Positions 1 through 12,070 of a DNA stretch of 64,000 bases are shown one piece after another; position 1 is the stretch's first letter; the number at the start of each line of letters is the position of its first letter. The stretch is from Trema orientale. Taxonomy: Eukaryota > Streptophyta > Magnoliopsida > Rosales > Cannabaceae. The notes under the pieces are model-generated. The model worked only from the letters and a program-made list of their open reading frames with translations. It was not told the DNA's origin and made no database searches. The stretch lies in the NCBI GenBank assembly GCA_002914845.1, contig JXTC01000087.1:739697-803696 (forward strand), given 5' to 3'. The translations under genes and the position numbers were made by a program.

Positions 1-110
1 CAATATCACCAATGGCCTTTGTATTGGCAGAAGCATTATCTAAAGTGATAGAGATAATGCTATCTTGTATACCATAATCTTCTATAACACTTAAAATACG
101 CTCACATTGA
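1..110 (-). pseudogene. hAT-superfamily transposase fragment
   Basis: Read on the minus strand, about 35 codons are open and end at the window edge. They include the peptide ISITLDNASANTKAIGDI, which matches the LDNASxN block of the RNase H-fold catalytic domain of plant hAT transposases. There is no start codon and no terminal inverted repeat at the right-hand edge; the fragment passes directly into the Helitron helicase reading at about 109-111. This is internal transposase sequence joined to another element, not a clean hAT insertion. Anything further lies outside the window. Assignment rests on one short motif. Confidence 0.7.
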
Positions 111-3100
111 TTGGTTTAAATTTCGTAATAACATTATTGGAGTTCCAATTTTAAGGGCCAATTCATGCGGTGGTATACCGTTAAAATTTAAGGTATGTAA
201 AAATTCTTCAGGATATAATAGGTTGAGTTCATCAATATTTTCAGTTGAAGCTATTATTGTATCATAACTATAATAAGTTTTTGACTCATTAGGTATTAAG
301 GATAATATATAGTTATTTATGTCATCAGCTATTTTATTTTTTGAAGTTATCATTGCTCTATTTCGTATGTAGTTGGTATTGTTAAAATTTTTTGTCAAAT
401 CATCGTATATTAATTTTGAAATTTTTTCAATTGGATTTGATGCATACTGTATTATGTATTTTTCAGGTATTTTAACCCATGTTATATCTTCATTTTCAGG
501 ATCTTTTATTCCTTCTGCAGTACCGTTTCCAACATTTAATATCCATTTTGAAAATTCTAAAATTTCTCTTTTTTCTTGTTCTGTGCTATTAGGCTTTTTT
601 AATCTCATATTTTCTGTTAGTGGTAATAATTTGAAGGGGAGGGCTACAGTAGGGGCGCCCCTACGTAGGGCCACCCTTTATATATCGTTTGATGGGAATC
701 TGTGGGAAATAACAGGAATCTATGGGGAATCTGTTTATACACAGATTCCCATCAAACGGTGTATAGACAGGGCCCTACGCAGGGACGCCCCTACTGTAGA
801 CACGCCCTAATTTGAAATATGACCATAAATAAGAATTGTTTATACTTGAGTTTATTATATCTTCCTTTTTTTCAGTAGGTATTACAGGTAAAATTTGTCG
901 GAAGTCACCGCCTAATATAATTGTCATCCCACCAAAAGGTTGTTCAAAGTTATTTTTTAAATCTTGTAACGTTTTGTCCAATGCTTCGAAGCAGTGTTTA
1001 TTGCTCATCGGTGCTTCATCCCATAATATTAGTGATGTTTTTTCAATTAATTTTGCTAATTGAGTTCCTTTTTTCATATGGCAGGTAGAAGATTTATCAA
1101 TGGATAATGGTATTCGAAATCTTGAATGTGCGGTTCTTCTTTTAGGTAATAATAATTAGGCTATTCCAGATGATGCAACAACTAGAACAATTCCATTATT
1201 TGATCTAATTTTTGTAATAATTGTATTTCATAAATAAGTTTTTCCTGTGCCTCCGTGTCCATAAATAAAGAATAAATTTTTTTTTTATTATTCAATGATT
1301 CTATGATTTGTTCATAAATATAACGTTGTTCATTATTTAAGTTTTTTTCTAAAATAATATTTTCTTTCTTTAATTTATTAATGTTATAATCTAATTCTTC
1401 TCGCAAAAGTTTATTATTCAAATCATCTACTATTGTTCCTGTTGGTAGAGGTAAATTAAAATTTGTTAGAGTTGATGAGTTTAAATTTAATTGTTTTTCT
1501 AATTCGTATAATACATAGTTGAATAGTTCGTTTTCGGGAATTTGAAAATTTGGGTTGTTGAATAAGGTTTTAATTCTATGTGAAATATCTTCTGTCATTA
1601 GTTTCTAATGATTTTTAAGGAATATTGTTGGATTATTTACATTACAAAACAATAAAATTATGGTAAATAATTGTCGTAATTGATGTGATGTTGACCAGAA
1701 TGAGGCTTCTAATATTGATTCGTTCCATTCTTTATCATCTCCTAATAAACCTAATGTATTACATGCTGCTTGATTTGTTGGATATGTTATACCATTAACA
1801 GTTCGTAGAGATTCAAAACTTGTTGCACCTTTTTGATGATTCAATAATAATTTTAGATAATATAATTCTCCAGAACTTGGATGGACATAAAAAGTTCGTC
1901 CAATCGAATGTCCTGATTTTCTTGAAGTCCAAATTTTATCTTTATTATTCCATACCTATTTAGTAGGAAATTGTATATATGTTAGTTGTCTAGCTTCTGG
2001 ATTAATTTTATCTGTTTCCATCCATTCTGTCAAAGTTATTTTTTGAATTTCTGGTTGTCTAATTATATTGTCAAGGCGTTGATTTTGGTGAAATGTTATA
2101 TTTTGCATATGTGGTAAATGAATTATTAATCTTTGTATTGCTAGATTTTTATGGTGCATAAGATATTCATATAATCTCCACATAGCTTCATACAGTGTTA
2201 TATAACGACAATTAATATAATTTTTTATTTCATCTATTTCTTTGTAAGTAGTTTGTCCAGATTGTTCTACACATATATTATCTTCAATTACTGCTCTTAT
2301 TCTATATGGGCCTTTTGTTAAATATTTGAATAGATATTTTATTAACATTGATTGCGAAGATATTTCAACATTTATATGAGCGTGAAATTTTAAACATAAG
2401 TCTTTATTGTAAGGAACTACAAATCTATTATCTAATTTAATATTTTCTTTTTGTACATGAAATATTGTGTTTCTACGTTTGTAATTGATAAATCCATTTT
2501 CTTCTATAGTTGTTTCATTTTTATATTGTTTGGGAAATTTTTTGGAACAAACAGAATTTTTCATACATGGAGCATTTGTTTTGGTGGCGCCACATGGTCC
2601 ATGTATCATGAATTCTGCTATAATACTATACTCTTCTTGGTTTTTTTCGGGATCTGGTATTTCGGCTGAAATGAGTTTGTCTATTTGTGATGGCTCGGAT
2701 AATTTTTCGTTAGGATGTAGCCAAAATAAAAAATGGCAATGAGGTAATCCTCGTTTTTGGAACTCGATAACGTATAAATCTAGATAACAAAATAAATATG
2801 GAAAATAAAACAAAGATGTTAGTTTTAGTTAAGAATAAAAGTTAATATTATTTATTATATATTTTAATTTATTAAATTAAGTAAGAAGGACTAACCTGCT
2901 ATAATTGTTCCAAAAATTTTCTCGGTTTTTATAGTGGATAAGATTTGATTTAATTTCATTTTAAAAATTCTTACAATTATATCTGGTCTGTCTTCAGCTT
3001 TTTGACCAGGAATTTTATTTAAGGCGCGTATAATTTCAGGCCATTTAGGATTACACGTAAATGTTATAAATAAATCAGGATTTCCGTATTGTCTACATAT

Positions 3101-4627
3101 TGTCATTGCATCTTGATAATTCTGGATCATATATCTGGGACTTCCAGTATGGCTAGATGGAAGAATAATTCTTTTGCCAATTGCTCTAGCATCTGTATCC
3201 CCTCTTGTGATAGCATCTTGGATGCCTTGATAGATTTCAGATCTTAAACTGTTTTGATTTTTTCTAATATAATCTAATCTATCTTCTTCAACAGAAGCAT
3301 ATACATCAACTACATATTGTTGAAAAAGTCTTCCACTTTTAAGTAAGATATTATTAATATTTTGTCGTTGCTGTAATTGATAACAATAGAATACTCTCAT
3401 AGGTACTCTAGTTATTGAGGGCTGTTTTCCAAGTCTATTTACATTCCAGCTTAAGTTAGTTCTGTAGCCATCTTCTCCGTATGGAAATAAGAGTGGATAT
3501 TGTAGAGCCATATAAGATGGGTGTAATTTTGTGATTCTTTGTAAATTATTTGTTTTATTTTGGATTATAATGTCTCTTCCTTCTTCGTATTCTCCAATAT
3601 CTCCAACAATTAAACCTCCTATATCGTTTGAAGTGGGTAAGTCATATTGATTATTATCTATGGGTCGGCGTCCTATTAATCTTAATTTCATGGATGGAAT
3701 TTCATTCTCATTATATCTATCTTTAATCATACGGAAAAGTTTTACTAATTTATTATTTTCATTAAGTATATTAATTAATTTTTCAACAATTATTTTTATT
3801 AATTCTTTTGATGTATCATCAAATGAGAAAGCTGACATTCGGTTTTCAATTTTATTTTCTGTGTCATATATATATAATTGAGAAAATCTTGGAGGATTAT
3901 TATTTATTGGCGATAATGATAATGATCCTATAAGATGATGTACTTGATCACTAATTTTGAAAATATATGGCCCATCTGAATTTCTAGTATTTTGTTCTGT
4001 ATTTGCTCCAAAAGATGTAAAAGCAAACATAGAATTAAAAGTTCGAATATTTTTTCGGAAATGTGTATTTAAAGGCCCTCCATAATAATCAAGTAATTGG
4101 TCTAATATAGGAGGAGGATTTTTTATTGGAGGGAGTTTAATTTTTCCATCTTTACAACATAAATTATAAGTTGGTGGGTAAGTTTTTTTGCTAGATTCAT
4201 TAGACCAAAATAATGCGCCATAATGATTGCAGACGCAGGAACAATCTCTAAGATCGTGATATTTATTAATATCACCTGTAATATAGTATTGAGCATGAGT
4301 TAAAAGTGAAAAGATGTATAATGAATTAAACTTAAAATAGTAGATGTATTTTTTTTGCTTATTTTTATAGAGAGAAATAAAGAAATTACTCTGTGGATTG
4401 AGATTATTTAACACTGATGGCTCAGCTGAATGAAAAGAATATCTTTCACGACTTGTGAAATTTGATATTGGAGCAAGTCTTGATCGGCGAATATTTTCTG
4501 GGACTGTACTGGAATTTCCATGTTCATGATCTAGAATATCATTGTTGTTAAGTACAAGGTCTTCATTTAGAAGACAATGACGACGTCGTTTATGCTGACG
4601 TCTCGATGATGGAAAATTTTCCAACAT
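111..4627 (-). pseudogene. Helitron RepHel (HUH Rep plus Pif1-like helicase), decayed
   Basis: This is a rolling-circle transposon protein read from 4627 leftwards. The N-terminal part (4627-2896) has a Cys/His-rich stretch and the start of the Helitron_like_N Rep domain. The Rep continues from 2779 with the HUH motif (GLPHCHFLFWL) and the two-tyrosine motif (YLFKYLTKG). A 116-bp GT-AG intron, 2895-2780, joins these parts in frame (IIA then DLYVIEF). The helicase follows: Walker A GHGGTGKT near 1240, Walker B LILWDEAP, and GGDFRQILPV. Disablements seen: in-frame TAG at 1956-1958 and 1605-1607, a frameshift just before Walker A, TGA at 1228-1230, TAA at 1156-1158, and a 172-bp MITE inserted at 636-807. 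The protein stops being helicase-like at about 111, after LLRNLN, so the C-terminal helicase motifs and the Helitron 3' end are missing. The element is non-functional as it stands. Its right (5') terminus was not located. Confidence 0.93.
636..807 (-). mobile_element. MITE family A, copy 1 (172 bp, MULE-like), inside the Helitron helicase
   Basis: A near-palindromic insertion flanked by a perfect 9-bp duplication TAATTTGAA (627-635 and 808-816). The outer arms contain GGGGCGCCCCTACGTAGGG-type sequence, and an inner hairpin is built on GATGGGAATCTG and its complement. Its orientation is opposite to the copies at 9229 and 60432, and its length is the same. Removing the element and one TSD rejoins the helicase reading between the GGDFRQILPV block and LLPLTENMRL, which supports both boundaries. 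A 9-bp TSD points to Mutator-type mobilisation; no transposase is encoded. Confidence 0.92.
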
Positions 4628-6148
4628 TACTCTATTGTTTATCTAATTAAAGATAAAGAAAACGAAAAAAGAAAATTATATATTATGATGTTAATATATT
4701 GGTACTAAATAATTATGTAATGTCATAGCAATATTATTTATGTATAAAATAATTAATATTTTATATTAGTTGTATTTTGAATTACTGTTGTTAGTATTAT
4801 AAATTTATAATCCGATTAATGTATTAAAGATTTTTAAAGTATTTTTGTTTAGTTATTTGAAATTACGTTCTTATATTATACCCTTTTTTTGTTTTTACTT
4901 GTCTAAATTTTAGTCATTATTCTTGGTATTATTCATTCTAGTACTACCTAGATACTAATTTTATTCATTATTCTTGGTATTATTCATTCTTGGTATAATT
5001 AATATTTTAATTGCTAATCTTTATGTTTTGTGTTTTTTTTCTTTTTGAAAAGAGGATGTGAATGTATTTATCTTGTACGTAACACAAATGTAATCTTAAT
5101 GTTTTGTGCTTAGTATATGAATTTAATAAAAGAATTTTAAAACTAACCTAATCGCAGTCGGTAAAAATGTTCATTTTTTATATCTATTATTTTGACCAGC
5201 TATGCCTTAAATTTTGTTAATTTAATTTGTCGCAATTAAACGTAGAACTATAATACATATATATATATTGTCAAAACTAAATCTTAGACATTGATCCAAT
5301 TACATATAAAATCCAAATTATATTTTTCATATATATATATATATATATTTTTGGTGTACAATTTAATCCAATTAATTATACATCTATTATATTTGTTAGA
5401 ATGATGATAATTAGATCACAGCCACAATAAGTAAATCGTCAAAACCAGATATTGAATCTAGTATTTATTAGATATAAAGCTAAAAATCCTTAAGATTAAA
5501 TATACAAAATATAAGAAATGTAATACAACCGAATCAAATACATAATGACAACAGGATTTATTGAATAACATTACAATAAAATTATTTACAATATCTTCTT
5601 TTTGCTGTCTTTTTCCGAAAGAAAATCTCCATCTCTTTCTTCGTCAATAAAAAGAGCACACTATTCACTATAAATAAATAGAACTGATCTTTTTGTCATT
5701 ATTATAACTGTATAATATATATGTACATGTGTGTGTGTATGTATGTATTTAAATAAAATTTGGCTCAGATATATGATAATACTATCAATATATGGTAGAT
5801 TTGGAACATAATGTATTTTCAAATGCTTATTTAACTACCTGAGAAATAAACTGTTTTAAGGTATGAGAAACAGCTATTTCTGGCAATCACATAAACATCT
5901 AAAACTTTATTACTAATTATAAAAATCTACCATATATATCATATAAGTCGAATGATAGAAACAAAATCATAGGAGTATAATATAAGGTTGCCCAAAAAAC
6001 TACCAGGTCAATAAAGGCCAAAAATTTGAGGGTTAATAAAAAACAGCAAAATATTTTTGAAACTGAAATTATTAAAAAGATAGAAAAGAAAAAGGAATAT
6101 AGTAATTCAAAAACTAACCGTAAAAACATAATAGAATGATAGGGAAAA
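4628..6148. other. AT-rich non-coding stretch
   Basis: No supported gene. It may hold the 5' non-coding part and terminus of the Helitron, which is read leftwards from 4627, but I could not identify that terminus. Short AT dinucleotide runs occur near 5260 and 5330. Confidence 0.5.
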
Positions 6149-6661
6149 GAAGAGAAACAGTGCAAGGAGAAGAGCAAATCAGAAACCAAAGAGTAAGAGA
6201 GAGAATAGGTATAATCGGATTCAAGTCAGAATCCAAAAAGCTGCCCTCTGAAATGACGAAAATGACCCAAGATTGATTCCTGAACCAAAGCCAATTAAAA
6301 GGGCAATTTCGTCATATAATTACATTTACTGAAATGGCCGAAAAACACCTCGCCCAACCCTACACACAAATCAGCACATAAGGCTAATTTCGGGAAGTCA
6401 CAAATTTTTTTTTAAAAAACCAAAAATCGTTACATTGAATGGAATGACCAAAGAGACCACATCTAACCCCATACACAAAGCTAACATATAAGGCTAATTT
6501 CGGGAAATCACAATTTTTGCCAAAAAAAAAACCAAAAAAATCACATAACCCACCGCTAATTCTGGGAAGTCACAATCTTTTTTTTTTTGGAAAAAAAAAA
6601 CTAAAAAACATCACATCAAATTACTATTGTAAGTACGGTGCTTCCACCCACCATTTTAGTT
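6149..6661. repeat. Long direct repeat, left copy (about 510 bp)
   Basis: The same sequence recurs at 8698-9228 in the same orientation with scattered substitutions, starting at GAAGAG(A/G)AACAGTGCAAGG and ending at CCACCATTTTAGTTA. Inside are three sub-repeats based on GCTAATTTCGGGAAGTCACAA, each followed by a T-run and an A-run. A 25-bp motif ending TAATAGAATGATAG(G/A)GAAAA lies just left (about 6123) and again just right (about 6663) of this copy. No TG...CA ends or primer site were found, so it is not called an LTR. Confidence 0.85.
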
Positions 6662-7857
6662 AAAAACACATAATAGAATGATAGAGAAAAAAAGAAATTT
6701 CTTCTTACACACATCTTCCTTTGAAAGCCTTAATCTCTGGGTTTTCAAAAAAGAATGAAAAGTCCGTATTATTCAATTTCTGGGTAGCAAATGTATTACT
6801 CCATATGGAAAAAATTTATAATCATCATCGCCAATTATATGAAGGATTATAAGAGAATCACTAAGAATATATCCAGGGAAAAAAATATACAATTAACATA
6901 AAGGGAAAACAAAAGAACACATTAGGGGGAAAAAAAAAGAGAGTAAAGAATGATTAAAACTACGTCTATCAAAGGATCTAAAGAAGCAAACCAGTTAACC
7001 AATAAAAAAAACTAAAACCAATCCCTTAACCAGGTCCAAAATGAAAGACTAATTTCATCAATAAAAAAACTAAAACCAATCTCTTAACCAAGTCTAAAAT
7101 GAAAGACTAATTTTACATATAAATAACAACCCGTGGAATTGCCTAGAACAAATAAAGTCTAACTGTATTTGGAACTAATAGCAGAAATAGAGCAATAAAT
7201 ATTATAACAACATATATTAAATAACAATACAATAAAATCCAACCAAATTCAGAAACAATAATACAACATAATAAAATATTTTCAGAGTAGATAATAGTCA
7301 ACATACTAACAGAAAATTAAATGTCTTCACAACAAACAGATAACAAATATGATAAAGATTAAGTAAGGACAGAGCAAAGCATAACTACGACTTGAATATA
7401 GTACATAAAAAAAGAAATAACACACATAATAAATATATGTTGTACCTCAAGGAGTTCCAAGAAACAACCTTTCAAACGAACACCAAGAAGATAGAAATTA
7501 TACAGAGACTAAAATAGGAGGTCAAGGGATAGTAAATGCAGTTAAAGAAGGGAGCAATGAACTCAGTGAATTCTAAGCAAGAGGTAAGATAAAAATAAAG
7601 AAAATGTACAAAGCAGGTAAATAATATCGGTATATATAGTCAAAAAGCAGTCAAAAAATTAGGAAAAGTATTAAAAAAAAATCCAGACACATGGCAGTAG
7701 ATAAAACTAACACTTAATAAAAAAAGTTAATATATTTAAAATATATAGATGTACAGATATATTTGTCGACTTACAAAAGACGGAATTTTTACTTTTATAC
7801 CTTTTTTTTTTCCTTTTCCGAATATAAATATTAGAGAAATACCATCATAGCACTAAA
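6662..7857. other. Non-coding interval between the long direct repeats
   Basis: A-rich on the plus strand with no supported coding region. A short duplication near 7000-7110 contains AAAATGAAAGACTAATTT twice. This may be the internal part of a non-autonomous element bounded by the direct repeats. Confidence 0.4.
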
Positions 7858-8460
7858 CAAAAAATCTCACCTCATAAATGTTGAATGACAGCATTAAGCA
7901 AAAAATCTCACCTCATAAATACTAAATGACAGATCATCCAAAAGAGAAGTACAGATTATAATTAACATAAAAATATCTTAAAAAGATAACAAATACCAAC
8001 AAAATAAAAATAAAGATAAACAACAGATAATTCCGGGGACATTATCATAAAAAGACCTCTAAAACTTTTCAAAAAAAAAAAAACCCCCCAAATAACACAT
8101 CTCAGATCATAAATGCTAAATGACAAATTATCCAAGAAAAGCACAGATCATGATTAGCACAAAAATATCACAAAAAATAGCAAATATTAAACAAAAAAAT
8201 TTAAAAAAATATTCGTGAGGTCAGAAATGGTAAATGACAGATTATCCAAAGGAAAAGCACAGATCATGATTAGCACAAAAATATGACAAAAAATAACAAA
8301 TATTAAACAAAAGATTAAAAAAAATATTCGTCAGATCATAAATAAATACTAAATGATAGATTATCCAAACAAAGAGCAGCACAAATCATGCACACAAATA
8401 ACACAAAAAAAATAACAAATATCAAACAAAAAAATAGGGAAAAAATATTCGGATAAAAAA
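7858..8460. repeat. Tandem array, about 120-bp unit, 4-5 degenerate copies
   Basis: Each unit carries CATAAAT(A/G)CTAAATGACA followed by ATTATCCAA, AGCACAGATCATGATTAGC and AATAACAAATATTAAAC. The left-most unit is short (about 45 bp), the middle ones are about 115-125 bp, and the right-most is degenerate. The last three begin with AATATTCG. No coding potential. Confidence 0.8.
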
Positions 8461-8697
8461 AATACCAGAAACGGAGAGAAGACCACCGGAGAACACATCA
8501 CGATTCAAACCCAAGTAGCCAAGTCAAAACCACTAAATAAAAAATCAGAGAGGAGACGATTAAAAAAAAAAAAAAAAACCCTATATCAAAAAACACAGAA
8601 GGTAGACCACCCAAACAAAGAGAAAAGAGAGGAGTTGAGTTTCAAAAATAAAAAATAAAAGGAAAAATCAGAGAGAAGAACAATCTAGATGAGAGAG

Positions 8698-9228
8698 GAA
8701 GAGGAACAGTGCAAGGAGAAGAGCAAATCGGAAACCAAAGAGTAAGAGAGAGAATAGGTATAATCGGATTCAAGTCAGAATCCATAAAGCTACCCTGTGA
8801 AATGACGAAAATGACCCAAGATTGATTCCTGAACCAAAGCCAATTAAAAAGGCAATTTCGTCATATAATTACATTTACTGAAATGGCCGAAAAACACCTC
8901 ACCTTACCCTACACACAAATCAGCACATAAGGCTAATTTCGGGAAGTCACAATTCTTTTTTTAAATTTTTTTTTTAAAAAAAAAAACCAAAAAACGTTAC
9001 ATTGAATGGAATGACCAAAGAGACCACATCTAACCCCACACACAGAGCTAACATATAAGGCTAATGTCGGAAAAACACAATTTTTGCAAAAAAAAAAACC
9101 GAAAAACATCACATCACCCACCGCGAATTCCGGGAAGCCACAATCTTTTTTTTTAAAAAAAAAAAACTAAAAAACATCACATCAAATTACTATTGTAAGT
9201 ACAGTGCTTCCACCCACCATTTTAGTTA
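8698..9228. repeat. Long direct repeat, right copy
   Basis: Right-hand partner of 6149-6661 with the same order of sub-repeats and the same end. Its terminal TTTTAGTTA (9220-9228) is the target duplicated by the MITE at 9229. The left copy keeps the unoccupied site. Confidence 0.85.
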
Positions 9229-9400
9229 GGGCGCGTCTACAGTATGGGTACCCCTACGTAGGGCCCTGTCTATTCACCGTTGGATGGAAATCTGTATATA
9301 AATAGATTCTCCACAGATTCCCGTTATTCCCCACAGATTCTCATCCAACGATAATTAAGGCATGACCCTACGTAGGGACGCCCCTACCGTAGCCATCCCC
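9229..9400 (+). mobile_element. MITE family A, copy 2 (172 bp)
   Basis: Flanked by a perfect 9-bp TSD TTTTAGTTA (9220-9228 and 9401-9409). Outer arms begin GGGCGCGTCTAC and end GTAGCCATCCCC; both arms contain a CCCTACGTAGGG palindrome. An inner inverted repeat (CGTTGGATGG...CCATCCAACG type) surrounds a short centre, so the whole element can fold into one long hairpin. It is the same length as copies 1 and 3 and only a few bases differ from copy 3. Confidence 0.95.
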
Positions 9401-9409
9401 TTTTAGTTA

Positions 9410-10872
9410 TATATAATAATATCTGGACTCTCATTTTGAAAAAAAAATTGCAATGTGGAAATGGTTACTAATATAAGTAATAGTAGTGTTATGGGTATAT
9501 ATATCATAACTGTCATTTTGTAAGATATTTTGTACTTAGAAGTGGAAAACATGTTCTATGATGATGGCAAATTATGAATGATCGACTGTTTAATATGCGT
9601 TACGTTGTACAATTTATTAATTTTATTATTGAATTATGTACTAAGAAGGTGATCGAGTTTTAATTATGGGTGTTATTTCTGAAAAGAGAGAAGATAAGAT
9701 GGGCAGATATCTGAGGAGAATGCACAGTGGAATATTTGGTATTGAAAATAATATATTCTTTTTGCTTGTGGACTCTCTTTATGTATTGATATGGTTTAAA
9801 TGAATCACTATGGACCGCCCAATTTTATGTTGGATATGCCCATTCTATGATGGTCCAATATATGGGACGATGGCGTGCTGTCGTAGATTCTAAGTAAACA
9901 ATTGAACAAGTAGCGGTTATAGCTAAGCAGGTTTGAAAGGAGAAGCATAGAAGGCGTACAAGATTATAGATTCTAAATCCCTGGTTTTCAACATTTAGTT
10001 GTTTTAGTATGGAGCCACACCTACTAACTTGTGTCTCGTGACGCTTTTGTGTGATACTAAGGCAAAGAATTCATGGTCATATTGTATTTCATGCATGCAA
10101 TTAAAATACTCAAGGTGACATTCTCTCAAAGTGGGTCAATATCAGTTATATTTCATGCAGTTCTTGCTGCCATTTTTTAGAGGAAAATTATATGTACTGG
10201 TGAAGTAGGTGAATGTTTTTAACAGTGTGAGGTTTACAAAATGTTTTAATGTACAAAGGAAGACCATACCTGTGACAAATGCAACGGTATATTGATTCGT
10301 CTTCACAATCTTTCTACTAAGGTCAATTATGTACAATTTCCCATCTGTGCAATAAACCCTGTCAACACCAAATGATATAAGAACGATGTCAACCTGGCTT
10401 CTTTTGATTACAAGACACACATGTAGTCCATTTGAGAGGACCAGTCTCATCCATGTTTTAATCAACGCAGGTTACGTTTGTCCAATACCGTGTTAATTAA
10501 AACGTGACATGTGTTGGCTAAATCATGAACAGAGCCGGTCTTTTCAAGGAAATTTCATCTATGGCATGGTTACAAAAGAGGGAATATATATATATATGGT
10601 CTTAATCTAATAGGTTTTTTTTTTTACTTATCTATAGTTATTTTTTTTAGTCATTGAATCATTATTTAACAACTATAATAATTTAAAATTTAAATAGTTG
10701 GAAAGACGTACATAAAAAGTCGTGTACAATATTTAATATTTTTTCTTCCTTTACTTTTTATCTTAATAAGACATATACTAAATTTTAATTGAGCAAATAC
10801 AACTTATAAATAGATAAAAAAGATATTTTTCTAACTTATAAATAGATAAAAAAAGATATTTTTCTGCAGTGG

Positions 10873-10908
<36 letters not shown>

Positions 10909-11776
10909 AATGTGAGAAGTAGAAGGAAAAAATAAATAAAAAAACTAAAATCCTTATATCTGCATTATCTTCATCTCCTTCGATAATGTCGCACCTCTGT
11001 AGTGGATAAGTTTTATGTGGATAAGTTTTATTATTTATTAATTTTTGGTTCTTTTTCAGTACAAAGAAAATAGTTTTAAAAAATTTCGGAAAAAAAAAAG
11101 AAGAAAAAGGCTCTTGGAATGGTAATACACCTGTGTTTCGATTGGAAATTTTTTTTCTTTTATTGTTATACTTCTTTTGATGGGAGGAATTTGAGCAGAT
11201 CTTGTACCATTGTATCTTTTTGACGCATATCAAGGCATGAAAGCCTTCTCAGAGGTTGCGGTTATCTTTCTACTTTTATGCAATATGTTAATTCTCAATT
11301 TCTTCACTAAAGTCCTTGAATAATGAATACGAAACAAATAAAAGAAAACATACGAGCCGGTATCTTATGTCGGTGTTGTAACATGCTATTTTCTATCATA
11401 TTACTCCTTTCAAATTAATAAATATTTATTTATTGATAAACTAACAAATTATTTATCTATCGATAAATTAATAACCTCTTTAAGAAAATAAGTGTACGTA
11501 TATATACAATGTTTTTCTGTAATAACTTCGAAAAATTAAGAAATAAGACCGTGATTTCTACAAGACAGCAACCAAATATAACGTTTTACATCTTTCAAAA
11601 GAAAATATCCGTTTCACATTGTAAATGAAATTGTTAAAGAATATTTGTGTCTTTTCACAAAGTGGGGATAATGTTATTGCTATTTAAATGAATAGCTTTT
11701 GATAAACATAAAAGGTAGAAAAAGAAAACAAGGGATGGTTTACACAAACTACAACTAGATATAAACAAGAGAATAT

Positions 11777-11781
<5 letters not shown>
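9410..11781. other. Intergenic stretch, no supported gene
   Basis: A minus-strand open frame at 10142-10465 (107 codons) has no recognisable domain and I do not call it. An AT dinucleotide run lies at about 10876-10903, within a duplicated AAAGATATTTTTCT context near 10820-10865. Confidence 0.5.

Positions 11782-11826
<45 letters not shown>
11782..11826. repeat. GA microsatellite
   Basis: About 22 uninterrupted GA units, located about 250 bp beyond the stop codon of the phospholipase D gene, probably in or just past its 3' UTR. Confidence 0.97.
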
Positions 11827-11828
<2 letters not shown>

Positions 11829-12070
11829 AAGCTTATAAATATAAATTCATGCAAGCCGGTTAGAAATACACCACAACATTACCAAATATACCAGCTATGA
11901 ACATTCCGACAGAATCAATAAACACCTCCCAAAGGATAAGACACTTCCTGATGGCTGATAGTCGACTTATTCTCCTGATACGTTACATGTAGAGTACGTA
12001 AAAACCAAACTTAAGCTAAGAGGATATTATTCTGATAAAAACAAACTCAAAAGTAGGAAAACACGACACA

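Noticed and set aside
7858..8460. Tandem array considered as a CRISPR-like repeat-spacer array
   Set aside because: Units of about 120 bp vary throughout with no constant repeat separated by unique spacers, and the DNA is plant nuclear.
6149..9228. Long direct repeats as LTRs of a retrotransposon
   Set aside because: No TG...CA ends, primer site, polypurine tract or target duplication was found.
10142..10465. Minus-strand 107-codon open frame, first considered as an RPA-like companion of the Helitron
   Set aside because: No OB-fold or Cys4 zinc pattern could be read in any frame, and the composition is ordinary for this AT-rich region.
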